Below are positions 55,566-64,000 of a stretch of 64,000 nucleotides of DNA, one piece after another. The DNA is from Shewanella electrodiphila (GTDB lineage: Bacteria; Pseudomonadota; Gammaproteobacteria; Enterobacterales; Shewanellaceae). Positions within the stretch are counted from its first letter, which is position 1. Each line of letters opens with the position of its first letter. A program made the position numbers and the translations under genes. The stretch spans positions 774,310 to 838,309 of the forward strand of contig NZ_JAKIKU010000001.1 in NCBI RefSeq assembly GCF_023283985.1, in the 5' to 3' direction. The notes under the pieces were generated by a model. The model searched no databases and was not told the DNA's origin. It saw nothing but the letters and a program-made list of their open reading frames with translations.

Positions 55566-55983
55566 TGCTTTTCTTAATTTAGCTCAAAATGAGTGAGAGT
55601 GACATGGGTTACTCCCACTTATTCATCGCTGAAAGAGACATTATGATGAGCGAGTCATTACGTTCATTTGAAATTTTCCAACTCACAGTTGTGATGACTT
55701 AACATACTCCTTTCCCATCTTTAACTATGAAAACCTAATACTAGCATCCATTTCCGTACCGTACTTTACAGTGACCTCAGGCTATAAACCTGTTTAGGCA
55801 GGGCATCTGATTCATTCAATAGTTGGCTGTTTGCCTTCTTTTTATCACTTTTCTAATTCGACCTTGGTCTAAACCGAGCTAAGTCATTACATTTGTAAAC
55901 TATTGGTTAACCCTGTGTAAGGTATTGAATAGATTGCACTATGTGAGATTCAGTTTTAAGTGGCATTTGCCGCTATAGACTAA

Positions 55984-56005
55984 GGTCGTGATTGTCGTCA
56001 CATTT
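55984..56005. promoter_or_regulatory. CRP site upstream of the symporter operon
   Basis: CGTGA-TTGTCG-TCACA followed by TTTT matches CRP consensus with one core mismatch. It lies about 60 bp before the DUF4212 start, a plausible position for activation by cAMP-CRP when preferred carbon sources run out. Confidence 0.6.
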
Positions 56006-56059
56006 TGAGTTGCTAGATTAACTATCGACTTTAAAAATAATTAGCACAGGGGAGTCACA

Positions 56060-56326
56060 ATGGCTTTTGAAAATGAAGACAAGGCAAATGGATATTGGAG
56101 CGAAAACTTACGACTAGTTTTAAAACTACTCGCAATTTGGGCGTTTGTATCTTTTGGGTGCGGCATTTTATTAGTGGACGTACTAAACGAAATTACCTTT
56201 ATGGGGTTTAAATTAGGATTTTGGTTTGCACAACAAGGTGCCATGTACGTGTTTGTTGCACTAATTTTTGTGTATGTAGCGAAAGCGAATGCTTTAGATA
56301 AAAAATATAACGTACACGAAGACTAA
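56060..56326 (+). CDS. Sodium/substrate symporter small subunit (DUF4212)
   Basis: An 88-residue membrane protein with two hydrophobic helices (~22-42 and ~50-75) and charged ends. It matches the DUF4212 family, which occurs directly upstream of VC2705-type sodium:solute symporters, 10 bp away here. It is thought to form a complex with the large subunit. Confidence 0.92.
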   Translation: MAFENEDKANGYWSENLRLVLKLLAIWAFVSFGCGILLVDVLNEITFMGFKLGFWFAQQGAMYVFVALIFVYVAKANALDKKYNVHED

Positions 56327-56336
56327 GGAATAAATC

Positions 56337-58055
56337 ATGGATGTTCAAACGTTAACTTATCTCATTGTTGGGGTCACATTTGCCCTATATATCGGTATTG
56401 CCATTTGGTCTCGTGCTGGTTCAACTAAAGAATTCTATGTTGCTGGTGGTGGGGTTCCACCAGTAATGAATGGTATGGCAACTGCAGCCGATTGGATGTC
56501 AGCGGCATCATTTATCTCGCTTGCAGGTATTGTGTCTTTTACAGGTTATGACGGCTCAGTTTATTTAATGGGTTGGACGGGGGGTTATGTTCTGCTAGCG
56601 CTATGTATGGCTCCTTATCTTCGTAAGTTTGGTAAGTTTACTGTGCCAGACTTTATCGGTGACCGTTACTACTCACAAGCTGCACGTACAGTTGCTGTCA
56701 TGTGTGCCATCTTTATCTGTTTTACTTATATTGCAGGTCAAATGCGTGGCGTAGGTGTGGTGTTCTCCCGCTTCTTAGAGGTAGATGTAGAAACCGGCGT
56801 ATACATAGGTATGGCTGTGGTGTTCTTCTATGCGGTACTAGGCGGTATGAAAGGAATTACCTACACGCAGGTTGCTCAATATTGTGTGCTGATTTTCGCC
56901 TTCATGGTGCCAGCCATTTTCATCTCAGTGATGATGACAGGTCATATTTTACCTCAAATCGGCTTTGGTGCTGAAATGGTGGATGCCGCAGGTAATGGCA
57001 CGGGGGTGTACTTACTTGATAAGCTCGACGGATTGTCGGCAGAGCTTGGATTTGCCCAGTATACCGAAGGCTCAAAGAGCATGATTGATGTGTTCTTTAT
57101 CACGGGTGCATTAATGTTCGGTACGGCTGGTTTGCCTCACGTTATTGTTCGCTTCTTTACTGTACCTCGTGTGAAAGATGCACGTGTATCAGCGGGTTGG
57201 GCCTTAGTCTTTATCGCGATTATGTATACTACTGTTCCTGCTCTAGCGGCATTCTCTCGTGTAAATATGATTGAAACCATTAATGGACCAGACTCTACGG
57301 GTGTATCTTATAAGGCTGCGCCTGAGTGGATTAAGAACTGGGAAAAAACAGGTTTAATTACTTGGGATGATAAAAACGGTGACGGTAACATCTATTACAC
57401 CAATGGTGATGCCAATGAAATGAAGATTGACCGCGATATCATGGTACTCGCGACGCCTGAGATTGCCTCTTTACCAGCATGGGTTATAGCACTGGTTGCA
57501 GCGGGTGGTTTAGCAGCTGCACTTTCAACTTCAGCAGGTTTGTTATTGGTTATTTCAACTTCAGTCTCACATGATTTATTGAAGAAGAATTTAATGCCAG
57601 ATATTTCCGACAAAGAAGAGCTCAAATACGCTCGAATTGCTGCAGGTTTAGGTGTTGTAATGGCGGGTTACTTTGGGATTAATCCTCCAGGATTTGTGGC
57701 TGCGGTGGTGGCGATTGCATTCGGTCTTGCTGCATCATCACTGTTCCCAGCGATTATCATGGGTATCTTCTCTAAAACAGTGAATAAGGAAGGCGCGATT
57801 GCCGGTATGTTGTCTGGTCTATTTTGTACCGCGGCTTATATTGTTTACTTTAAGTTTGTTAATCCAAGCGCCAACGTTAGCGATAACTGGTTCTTAGGTA
57901 TCTCACCTGAAGGTTTTGGTTTGGTCGGTATGTTCATTAACTTTGGTGTTGCATTTGCAGTGACTAAAGTGACTAAGAAAATTCCTGATGATGTGGTTGC
58001 AATGGTTGAATCTATTCGTTTCCCTAAAGGATCAGGTGAAGCACAAGATCATTAA
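56337..58055 (+). CDS. Sodium:solute symporter, acetate/ActP-like large subunit
   Basis: A 572-residue SSS-family transporter with about 13 membrane helices. N-terminal signatures are YVAGGGVPPVMNGMATAADWMSAASF and the later ALSTSAGLLLVISTSVSHDL. It belongs to the VC2705 subfamily linked to DUF4212 and is related to acetate permease ActP. A hydrophilic loop with a DKNGDGNIYYTNGD stretch (~345-360) resembles a calcium-binding loop. Acetate or another short carboxylate is the likely substrate, driven by sodium. Transcription ends at 58089. Confidence 0.92.
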   Translation: MDVQTLTYLIVGVTFALYIGIAIWSRAGSTKEFYVAGGGVPPVMNGMATAADWMSAASFISLAGIVSFTGYDGSVYLMGWTGGYVLLALCMAPYLRKFGKFTVPDFIGDRYYSQAARTVAVMCAIFICFTYIAGQMRGVGVVFSRFLEVDVETGVYIGMAVVFFYAVLGGMKGITYTQVAQYCVLIFAFMVPAIFISVMMTGHILPQIGFGAEMVDAAGNGTGVYLLDKLDGLSAELGFAQYTEGSKSMIDVFFITGALMFGTAGLPHVIVRFFTVPRVKDARVSAGWALVFIAIMYTTVPALAAFSRVNMIETINGPDSTGVSYKAAPEWIKNWEKTGLITWDDKNGDGNIYYTNGDANEMKIDRDIMVLATPEIASLPAWVIALVAAGGLAAALSTSAGLLLVISTSVSHDLLKKNLMPDISDKEELKYARIAAGLGVVMAGYFGINPPGFVAAVVAIAFGLAASSLFPAIIMGIFSKTVNKEGAIAGMLSGLFCTAAYIVYFKFVNPSANVSDNWFLGISPEGFGLVGMFINFGVAFAVTKVTKKIPDDVVAMVESIRFPKGSGEAQDH

Positions 58056-58088
58056 TCATGATGCATGAGTTGATAATACTCACTCATT

Positions 58089-58120
58089 AAAAAGAGCGCC
58101 TCGGCGCTCTTTTTGTTTTT
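58089..58120 (+). terminator. Terminator of the symporter genes
   Basis: A perfect 12-bp palindromic stem (58089-58100 with 58103-58114) plus a T tail. The arms flanking TC make a tight loop, so the top pairs probably stay open. Confidence 0.93.
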
Positions 58121-58160
58121 GAAAACTTGTTGATTATTCATAACATCGCACTCGTTATCT

Positions 58161-58205
58161 CTAACCTTATCACTAACCTTATCACTAACCTTATCACTAA
58201 CCTTA
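58161..58205. repeat. CTAACCTTATCA 12-bp tandem repeat
   Basis: Three perfect 12-bp copies (58161-58196) plus a nine-base partial copy, in the gap between the symporter and the cNMP/CBS gene. Confidence 0.95.
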
Positions 58206-58298
58206 AGTCGAATAGTGCTCAATTAAACAATTCCGTATAGTTCAATATAACAAGGTCTATCAACACCCTGACAAATTGAGTTTTCTGATGAGGCTAAT

Positions 58299-60173
58299 AT
58301 GAAAGATGATAGCGAGCTTCAACCAATACAACAGTTTATTTCCGCATTAGTGCCATTTGATTCACTCTCCGATTCAAGTTTAGTCAGGTGTTGCCAGCAA
58401 TTAACCATCGGCTATTACAGTAAAACGAGCAAAGTCGTACCTTTAGATGAAAGTCACCCGCAATTATACATCGTCAGAAGTGGTGCCTTTGAGGTCAGAG
58501 ATGAGCAGGGGGAATTGCTTGATAGGTTAGGCGAAGGTGATTACTTTGGTTTTCCATCATTGTTGTCAGGTGAAAAAGTCAGTAATCAGGTGCAAATCCT
58601 AGAAGATAGTCTTGTTTATCACCTTGATCCAGACACATTCAATTATTTAAGAAATGAAAGTAGAGTCTTCGATCGGTTTTTTAATCGTGCATTTGCAAAA
58701 AGAATGCGTCACCAAGCGAGGTTTAAAGCCAAAGACTTAACCACCACCAATCGGGTTAATAGCCTGATGTCAGTTGATCCCTTAACGATTGATTGCCATG
58801 CCAGTGTAAGTGATGCAGCTAAAAAAATGCGTCTGGCAAGAGTGTCATCTGTACTAGTGATAGATAATCATAAATTAATTGGCATTTTAACTGATAGAGA
58901 TTTACGTAACCGTGTATTAGCTGAAGGTTTCGATGGCAATTTAGCAGTGCATCAAGCAATGACAACTAATCCTAAAAGGCTATCGGCAAACGCATTAGTG
59001 TTTGAAGCGATGCTTTTAATGAGTGAGCATGGAATACACCATTTACCTATCATGGCTGAAACCCCCATTGATGATAACACTGAAGCGCCTGCAGTTGGGA
59101 TGCTGACCAGTACCGATATTCTGCGTGGCCAAAGCTCGCAACCTTTATTGCTCATTGGGGAAATTGAAAGACAGCAAGATATTGATAGTTTGATTAATGT
59201 CAGTAAACAAATCCCAGTATTACTGCAAAACCTGATCAGTGCCGATGCAAGGGCTGAAGAAGTTGGCCGAGTATTAACGTCGGTAACGGATGCGTTAACT
59301 CGACGTTTGATCATTCTAAATCAACAAATACTAGGAGCAGCGCCAATGGCTTTTTGTTGGTTAGCTTTTGGTTCTCAAGGTAGACAAGATCAAGCTGCAT
59401 GTAGCGACCAAGATAATGGTTTACTGCTTGCTCATGAACCCGATGAACATGCTAAAGGTTATTTCAATGCTTTATCCCATGCTGTGTGTGAAGGCCTTGA
59501 TAAGTGTGGCTATATTTATTGCCCAGGCGATATTATGGCGCAAAACCCGAAATGGCGATTATCACTTGATAAATGGCAGCGTCATTTTGAAAGTTGGTTA
59601 AATGCACCTGAGCCTAAGGCATTGATGCATGCAAGTATCTTTTTTGATATGCGCGCGGTGTATGGCCCTCAAAACTTATTCGAGCAATTGCAAAACCATG
59701 TGCTTGAGCGCACTAAAGATAATGACATTTTCCTTGCTGGAATGGCGGGTAACTCTTTGGTTGAATCGCCGCCATTAGGCTTCTTTAGAAAATTCGTACT
59801 TGAGCGTGATGGTAGTGAAGTAAAAGGGATGGACTTAAAGCATAAAGGCGTAGCGTTAATTAATGATATTGCTCGCGTGTATGCATTAAGTGCTGGGATA
59901 ACTGAAGTGAATACCCCAAAGCGTATTCGGGCTTTGATGGACGCGAATATTATTAATCGTAAAGATGCGTTAAACCTTGCAGATGCGCATGAATTTATTG
60001 CACATATGCGCCTTGCTAATCAGGGCGAACAATATACCAGTCAGCAAGATGTGACGAATTACTTAAAGCCTCAACAGATGTCTTCGCTTATACGGCACCA
60101 ACTACGGGATGCCTTTAAAGTGGTTCATGACGCGCAATCTGGTTTGCGAATGAAATTTATGCGGAGCTATTAA
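58299..60173 (+). CDS. cNMP-binding/CBS/DUF294 nucleotidyltransferase-like signalling protein
   Basis: A 624-residue cytoplasmic protein. Domain order: cyclic-nucleotide-binding-like domain (~10-130), a CBS pair (~150-285), a DUF294 nucleotidyltransferase-like domain (~310-455; GSQGRQDQAACSDQDNG near 357-373) and the DUF294 C-terminal substrate domain (~480-620). The GS...D.D pattern suggests an active nucleotidyltransferase related to GlnD/KNTase folds. This gene and the following exonuclease are regularly found next to acetate-type symporters, so a regulatory role in acetate metabolism is inferred. Confidence 0.9.
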   Translation: MKDDSELQPIQQFISALVPFDSLSDSSLVRCCQQLTIGYYSKTSKVVPLDESHPQLYIVRSGAFEVRDEQGELLDRLGEGDYFGFPSLLSGEKVSNQVQILEDSLVYHLDPDTFNYLRNESRVFDRFFNRAFAKRMRHQARFKAKDLTTTNRVNSLMSVDPLTIDCHASVSDAAKKMRLARVSSVLVIDNHKLIGILTDRDLRNRVLAEGFDGNLAVHQAMTTNPKRLSANALVFEAMLLMSEHGIHHLPIMAETPIDDNTEAPAVGMLTSTDILRGQSSQPLLLIGEIERQQDIDSLINVSKQIPVLLQNLISADARAEEVGRVLTSVTDALTRRLIILNQQILGAAPMAFCWLAFGSQGRQDQAACSDQDNGLLLAHEPDEHAKGYFNALSHAVCEGLDKCGYIYCPGDIMAQNPKWRLSLDKWQRHFESWLNAPEPKALMHASIFFDMRAVYGPQNLFEQLQNHVLERTKDNDIFLAGMAGNSLVESPPLGFFRKFVLERDGSEVKGMDLKHKGVALINDIARVYALSAGITEVNTPKRIRALMDANIINRKDALNLADAHEFIAHMRLANQGEQYTSQQDVTNYLKPQQMSSLIRHQLRDAFKVVHDAQSGLRMKFMRSY

Positions 60174-60176
60174 TCT

Positions 60177-60866
60177 GTGAATGAATTATGGCTAAAAGCG
60201 CGATTGTATTATGAAATATTTGGCCAAAGTGATCTGTTATCTGAATACCAACAGGCTTACTTGAGTGTGATTAATAAGCCAATAACATCAGCACCATTAA
60301 TGGCTATCGATCTTGAGATGACAGGACTCGATCCTCAACAAGACCAAATCATCAGTATTGGTATCGTTCCCATTGAGCCAAGCTTAATGCCATTATCGAT
60401 TCCATTAGCCAAAGCGCAGCAGATCATGATTAATATTGACGGCAGTGTCGGTCAAAGTGCTGCGGTACACGGTATTGTTGATCATCATTTATCTAGCGCG
60501 TTAACATTATCCCAAGCCATGGAATGGTTTGTTGAGAAAACTAAAGGACATATACTCGTGGCACATCATGCGCCCATGGATATTGGTTTTTTACAATCCC
60601 ATTTATATAAAACCAACGGTAGAGCTATAAAGCTTCCTTTTATCGATACGCTGGCACTAGAGAAACAGCGATTACTGCGTCAACATGATGTATTGAAAGA
60701 GGGGAGTTTGCGTTTAGATGCCTGTAGGCAGCGCTATGGTTTACCGACATATTCAGGACATGATGCACTGACAGACGCATTGGCTTGTGCTGAATTGTTT
60801 GTTGCACAAGTTAATTCCATTGGCGACATTAATACGTTGTCAGCTGCAGAATTTATATCAATATGA
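60177..60866 (+). CDS. DnaQ-like 3'-5' exonuclease (DEDDh)
   Basis: A 229-residue exonuclease domain protein. The DEDDh residues are visible: D45 and E47 in AIDLEMTG, an aspartate in APMDIGFLQ, and His/Asp in SGHDALTDALA. It resembles DNA polymerase III epsilon but is a separate family. It uses a GTG start 3 bp after the upstream stop, so the two genes are co-translated. Its substrate (DNA, RNA or a small nucleotide made by the DUF294 protein) is unknown. Confidence 0.9.
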   Translation: MNELWLKARLYYEIFGQSDLLSEYQQAYLSVINKPITSAPLMAIDLEMTGLDPQQDQIISIGIVPIEPSLMPLSIPLAKAQQIMINIDGSVGQSAAVHGIVDHHLSSALTLSQAMEWFVEKTKGHILVAHHAPMDIGFLQSHLYKTNGRAIKLPFIDTLALEKQRLLRQHDVLKEGSLRLDACRQRYGLPTYSGHDALTDALACAELFVAQVNSIGDINTLSAAEFISI

Positions 60867-60903
60867 GTGCATTTTCTAATAAGAAGTTGAAGGTTTTTGG
60901 GTA

Positions 60904-60929
60904 TAAAAAAACCAGCATTAAGCTGGTTT
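60904..60929 (-). terminator. Terminator of the FabH-like gene
   Basis: AAACCAGC (60909-60916) pairs with GCTGGTTT (60922-60929); on the minus strand it is followed by T residues. Confidence 0.85.
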
Positions 60930-60955
60930 CTTATTATTGAAAACCGCTGTAGCGA

Positions 60956-62026
60956 CTACTTACGATTAGTAAAGAAATCCACAGCAGGTTTAATCAACTC
61001 TAATGCCGACACTTCACATGGTGGAAGCTCAGCTGTTGGCGCATTGATTGGGGTTGTGCGTTCGCCCCATTTTAGTAGTAACGCAGCTGATGTAAGTCCA
61101 GCGCCAAATGCACAAGATAAAATTGTTTGACCAGAGGTCATTCGACCTTGTTCTAATGCATCACAAATCGCGATTGGAATCGTCGCTGCAGATGTGTTGC
61201 CATAATTAGCGATGTTAACAAAAGCTTTTTCTTTTGGAATTTTCATGCGGCTAATTAAGGTATCAATAATACGTTCGTTAGCTTGATGTGGAATCACAAG
61301 GTCAACATCTTCTTTGCTCATGTTGCAGTTTTCCAGCACCTTAGTACTGAGTCCGCCCATGCCGTGAATAGCACGCTTAAAGACTTCTTGGCCATTTAAG
61401 TTGATAAAGAAATCTAAAGAAGATGAGTCAAATCGATCCATCTGAGTACCAAAACCCGAAGACAAAATGTCACGTGCAGCTGGGTCATTATTCAGCTCAT
61501 AGCCTAATACGCCACCAGGTTCATTACTTGCTTCAATCACAACCGCGCCTGCACCGTCACCAAATAAGACTGCAGTTTCACGTCGAGACCAATCTAAATA
61601 AAAAGATAAGCGTTCAGCGCCAATCACCAAAATTTTCTTGTTTTGGCCGCTTTTTATCATAGAGCTACCCATACCAAGGGCATATAAGAAACCACTACAT
61701 GCAGCATTGATATCAAATGCGCCACAGGTTGCGCCAACATTAGCTTGGACAGTAGAAGCAATATTTGGAATAAGCGTATCAGGACTTGCAGTAGCAAGAA
61801 TGATTAAATCTAATTCACTACCATCAATGCCTGCAGCTAATAATGCATTTTGCGCAGCAACAGTGGCAAGTTCAGATGTGTTCACATGACTGATATGTCT
61901 TTCACTGATGCCAGTACGAGTTTTAATCCACTCATCTGACGTTTCCATAAAGGTGGCTAAGTCGTCATTGGTCAACTTTGCTGGTGGGACACATTTTCCC
62001 CACCCGGTAATATGAGCATACTGCAT
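60956..62026 (-). CDS. 3-oxoacyl-ACP synthase III (FabH-like)
   Basis: A 356-residue thiolase-fold condensing enzyme. The catalytic triad is C110 (AACSGF), H247 (IPHQAN) and N277 (NYGNTSAA). It is about 40 residues longer than E. coli FabH, with a C-terminal extension after KWGERTTP ending FFTNRK, and it is not in the fab cluster, so it is probably an accessory KAS III with another acyl preference. I chose ATG 62026 with GAGAGA upstream. The GntR regulator gene lies 55 bp upstream on the same strand. Confidence 0.88.
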   Translation of the reverse strand: MQYAHITGWGKCVPPAKLTNDDLATFMETSDEWIKTRTGISERHISHVNTSELATVAAQNALLAAGIDGSELDLIILATASPDTLIPNIASTVQANVGATCGAFDINAACSGFLYALGMGSSMIKSGQNKKILVIGAERLSFYLDWSRRETAVLFGDGAGAVVIEASNEPGGVLGYELNNDPAARDILSSGFGTQMDRFDSSSLDFFINLNGQEVFKRAIHGMGGLSTKVLENCNMSKEDVDLVIPHQANERIIDTLISRMKIPKEKAFVNIANYGNTSAATIPIAICDALEQGRMTSGQTILSCAFGAGLTSAALLLKWGERTTPINAPTAELPPCEVSALELIKPAVDFFTNRK

Positions 62027-62081
62027 GTGTTTATCTCTCAAATAAAAATTAAATTGTTTCTAAAACGACACTAAAATAATG

Positions 62082-62756
62082 TTATTCATCGATTTGTTGA
62101 ATAACTAATTTTTTTATCGCTTTTGCGGCATGTAAAATATGCTCTCGCAAAAGCTGGGTCGCTTTATCGATATCTTTGTTTTTGCATAACTCGAATAATT
62201 CGCGGTGTTGTTTTTCCGCAGTTGGGATCCCACCGGTTAATAATAGCTGCAAACGAATATAACGATCGCAATTAGTGTTCAATCCATGGACGACTTCGAG
62301 TGTATGTGGTTTGTTCGCGGCTTCGTATAAACAGGTATGAAACTGAGTATTGAGTTCGCTCCATGTTGCCACGGAGTCTTGTAACTTTAATGCCGACTCT
62401 AATTGAGCTAGTACTTTGTTAGCTTTATCGAAGTCTTCTTCTTGCAAGTTAGGAATAGCCTTTGCAAGTAAGTCAGTTTCAATCATAACCCTTAATTCAA
62501 ATAATTCTGTGACTTGCTCTACAGAAAGTTCAGTCGCAGTTGCACCTTTATGCGCTTCAAATTTAACTAAGCCCTCGGCTTCTAGCTGAACTAATGCTTC
62601 ACGTACCGGAATACGGCTTACATTGAGCTGCTCAGCAATAGCTGATTGTCTTAGAGGTTCGCCTGCTTTTATATAACCAGACAAAATGCGTTCTCTAAGT
62701 ACTTCAACAACCGCCTGAGTGCGTGTTTTATGAATTATTGGTTTTATTTGACTCAT
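62082..62756 (-). CDS. GntR-family regulator with FCD domain
   Basis: A 224-residue regulator. The winged HTH is at ~10-75 (EVLRERILSGYIKAGEPLRQSAIAEQ as two blocks; SRIPVREALVQLEAEGLV) and the FCD ligand domain is at ~80-215 with metal-ligand-type histidines (FHTCLYEAA, REHILHA). This is the FadR subgroup, whose ligands are usually organic acids. It is likely co-transcribed with, or controls, the FabH-like gene. Confidence 0.88.
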   Translation of the reverse strand: MSQIKPIIHKTRTQAVVEVLRERILSGYIKAGEPLRQSAIAEQLNVSRIPVREALVQLEAEGLVKFEAHKGATATELSVEQVTELFELRVMIETDLLAKAIPNLQEEDFDKANKVLAQLESALKLQDSVATWSELNTQFHTCLYEAANKPHTLEVVHGLNTNCDRYIRLQLLLTGGIPTAEKQHRELFELCKNKDIDKATQLLREHILHAAKAIKKLVIQQIDE

Positions 62757-62914
62757 TACTTCTTATATAAGTGTCACAAAATATCTACGGAAGGGTAACC
62801 TTTACTGCACGCATTATAAAGTACAACAGTAAAAAATGTTCCTTTTATAATACAAGTGCATAATTTTCTCAGTAATGGGATAATCGTAATAATAAAGAAT
62901 TTTGGAGTGGTATC

Positions 62915-63472
62915 GTGGATAAAGCCGTTTTTTTAGATCGTGACGGAGTCATTAATGTTGATAAGGGATATGTTCACCTTGTCGATGACTTTGAGTATAT
63001 AGAGGGCGTTTTCGAAGCTTGTTTAGCATTTAAAGAAATGGGCTACAAGATAGTTGTTGTCACTAATCAGTCAGGTATTGCGCGTGGAATGTATTCAGAA
63101 GATGATTTTCACCATTTAACAGAATGGATGGATTGGAACTTTGCAGATAAAGGTGTCGATTTAGATGGTATCTACTATTGTCCACATCATCCAGTTAAAG
63201 GCATAGGGGATTACAAACAAGATTGTGATTGTCGTAAACCTAAACCTGGCATGTTATTAGATGCAGCAAAGTTTTTAAAAATTGATATGGCTAACTCTAT
63301 TATGGTTGGTGATAAAGCTGACGATATTCGCGCAGCAAAAGCTGCTGGTATTAATACCGCTATATTGGTACGAAGCGGCAAAATTGTCGATGAAGCAGGA
63401 ATTGAGCTTGCGACAGTAGTTGTAGATAGCATTGCGGATGTACCTAATTACCTTACTGAGCTAACCAAGTAG
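62915..63472 (+). CDS. gmhB: D-glycero-beta-D-manno-heptose-1,7-bisphosphate 7-phosphatase
   Basis: A 185-residue HAD phosphatase of ADP-heptose synthesis for lipopolysaccharide. The nucleophile motif is FLDRDGVIN (D8, D10), motif II is VTNQSG, and a zinc-binding loop CPHHP...CDC precedes KPKPGM; motif III is MVGDKADD. It starts at GTG 62915, with TGGAG upstream. As in E. coli, it directly precedes an rRNA operon. Confidence 0.93.
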   Translation: MDKAVFLDRDGVINVDKGYVHLVDDFEYIEGVFEACLAFKEMGYKIVVVTNQSGIARGMYSEDDFHHLTEWMDWNFADKGVDLDGIYYCPHHPVKGIGDYKQDCDCRKPKPGMLLDAAKFLKIDMANSIMVGDKADDIRAAKAAGINTAILVRSGKIVDEAGIELATVVVDSIADVPNYLTELTK

Positions 63473-63511
63473 TGAAAGTTTGCTCTTAAAACTGTCATAA
63501 AAATGCAAAAT

Positions 63512-63623
63512 GAACGTTTAATGATGGTTTTTAACTCGAAACGTTCAAAAAGTACGCTTTTGGTCGGTTTTTTTTAAATTATTTAATAAAAGCACTTGCG
63601 GGAAAAAATGTTTTCCCTATAAT
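63512..63623 (+). promoter_or_regulatory. rRNA operon P1 promoter region
   Basis: TTGCGG (63596-63601), a 16-bp spacer and TATAAT (63618-63623) form a strong promoter, followed by a GC-rich discriminator GCGCAACC typical of stringently controlled rrn P1 promoters. The A/T-rich block just upstream (~63568-63590) looks like an UP element. An 8-bp inverted repeat (GAACGTTT 63512-63519 with AAACGTTC 63539-63546) lies further upstream and may end gmhB transcription or bind a regulator. Confidence 0.85.
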
Positions 63624-63671
63624 GCGCAACCACTGACACGGAACAAGGCGTCTAACGCTAGTTACCGAGTC

Positions 63672-63683
63672 CGCTCTTTAACA
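63672..63683 (+). promoter_or_regulatory. boxA antitermination element of the rRNA leader
   Basis: CGCTCTTTAACA matches the rrn boxA consensus TGCTCTTTAACA at all but one base. It recruits the NusB/NusE antitermination complex; SuhB, also encoded in this window, joins that complex in E. coli. The surrounding leader follows the E. coli rrn leader closely. Confidence 0.9.
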
Positions 63684-63898
63684 ATTTATCAAGTAATCTG
63701 TGTGGACACTCACAGGTGTTGAGTTAATCGAAATTGTCACTTAGGTGGCAATCAAAATTATTATCAATATTTTCTGAATCACGTAAATGATGAGTGTTCA
63801 TAGCAATATGTAACAAACAGGATGTAGATTCTTCCGAGTCTACATAATGTAATCAGAATTCATTGAGCCGAAGCATTTTCGAATGTTTCAAAAAACTT

Positions 63899-64000
63899 TA
63901 ATTGAAGAGTTTGATCATGGCTCAGATTGAACGCTGGCGGCAGGCCTAACACATGCAAGTCGAGCGGTAACAGAAAGAAAGCTTGCTTTCTTTGCTGACG
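63899..64000 (+). rRNA. rrs: 16S ribosomal RNA, 5' end
   Basis: The sequence from about 63899 onward matches the 5' end of gammaproteobacterial 16S rRNA (ATTGAAGAGTTTGATCATGG, then ACGCTGGCGGCAGGCCTAAC). About 100 bases are inside the window, reaching the start of variable region V1. The exact 5' end is set by alignment with E. coli and could be off by one or two bases. Confidence 0.97.

Larger units (their letters stand above)
55285..56059. other. 775-bp gene-free stretch with repeats and a CRP site
   Basis: No credible gene was found; a 19-codon frame at 55643 has no support. The stretch holds a 6-bp repeat array, a hairpin (ATCAGCGA 55426-55433 with TCGCTGAT 55452-55459, enclosing the palindrome TTCGAATTCGAA) that may end the preceding operon, a 12-bp repeat array, and the CRP site of the symporter operon. 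Confidence 0.7.

Noticed and set aside
55643..55702. 19-codon frame in the 775-bp gap before the symporter operon
   Set aside because: Too short, with only a weak purine stretch upstream and no hydrophobic or conserved pattern.

Overview
The window is a contiguous, gene-dense piece of a gammaproteobacterial chromosome, most likely a marine Shewanella. The evidence is the protein identities, the moderately low GC content, the many large TonB-dependent receptors, and conserved gene neighbourhoods (suhB/trmJ/cysE/iscRSUA-hscBA-fdx, ybaN-apt-dnaX-ybaB-recR-htpG-cnoX-adk-gsk, and gmhB directly upstream of an rRNA operon). No phage, insertion sequence, CRISPR array or tRNA gene was seen. The genus is inferred, not proven.

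Layout. 1-4.0 kb (minus strand): a BtsS/BtsR-type pyruvate-sensing two-component system (regulator cut by the window edge), an orphan ParA-like ATPase, a PilZ protein and PsiE. 4.2-12.5 kb: suhB, divergent trmJ and cysE, then the complete ISC iron-sulfur assembly operon with two IscR-type operator sites. 12.8-16.0 kb: a small accessory cassette (GFA protein, exported RidA-like protein, exported amidohydrolase, TetR regulator), followed by ndk. 17.4-23.3 kb: two tandem paralogous TonB-dependent receptors. 23.4-24.9 kb: a DksA-like zinc finger protein and dusC on the minus strand.

25.2-27.4 kb holds a ribosomally made, post-translationally modified metallophore locus of the HvfABC/bufferin type: an exported 12-cysteine EGKCG-repeat precursor, a DUF692 multinuclear iron oxidase and its DUF2063 partner, with a terminator between precursor and enzymes. 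It is followed by a free-standing 39-codon membrane ORF with its own CRP-like site and terminator. 27.7-42.1 kb is housekeeping: ybaN, apt, dnaX (with an in-frame A AAA AAG slippery site that would give a gamma subunit), ybaB, recR, htpG (near-consensus sigma-32 promoter), cnoX, adk, gsk and nadE. A 2.4-kb accessory block separates ybaB from recR.

46.5-55.3 kb is the best candidate for an undescribed system. It contains a DNA-binding regulator with a periplasmic-binding-protein-like sensor domain, a divergent NtrC-like regulator that has lost the GAFTGA loop, and an apparent operon. The operon encodes a TonB-dependent receptor, a fused double ABC ATPase, an EcfT-like and an S-component-like membrane protein, a TiaS-like (archaeal tRNA-Ile2 agmatinylcytidine synthetase family) protein and a small cysteine-motif protein. 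It looks like a complete outer-to-inner-membrane uptake route coupled to an ATP-using enzyme; the substrate is unknown.

56.0-60.9 kb is an acetate-type sodium/solute symporter module (DUF4212 small subunit, large subunit, cNMP/CBS/DUF294 protein, DnaQ-like exonuclease) with a good CRP site upstream. 61.0-64.0 kb has a FabH-like ketoacyl synthase and a GntR regulator (minus strand), gmhB, and the promoter, boxA leader and first ~100 bases of a 16S rRNA gene running off the window. Short tandem repeats (6-17 bp units) recur in several intergenic regions.
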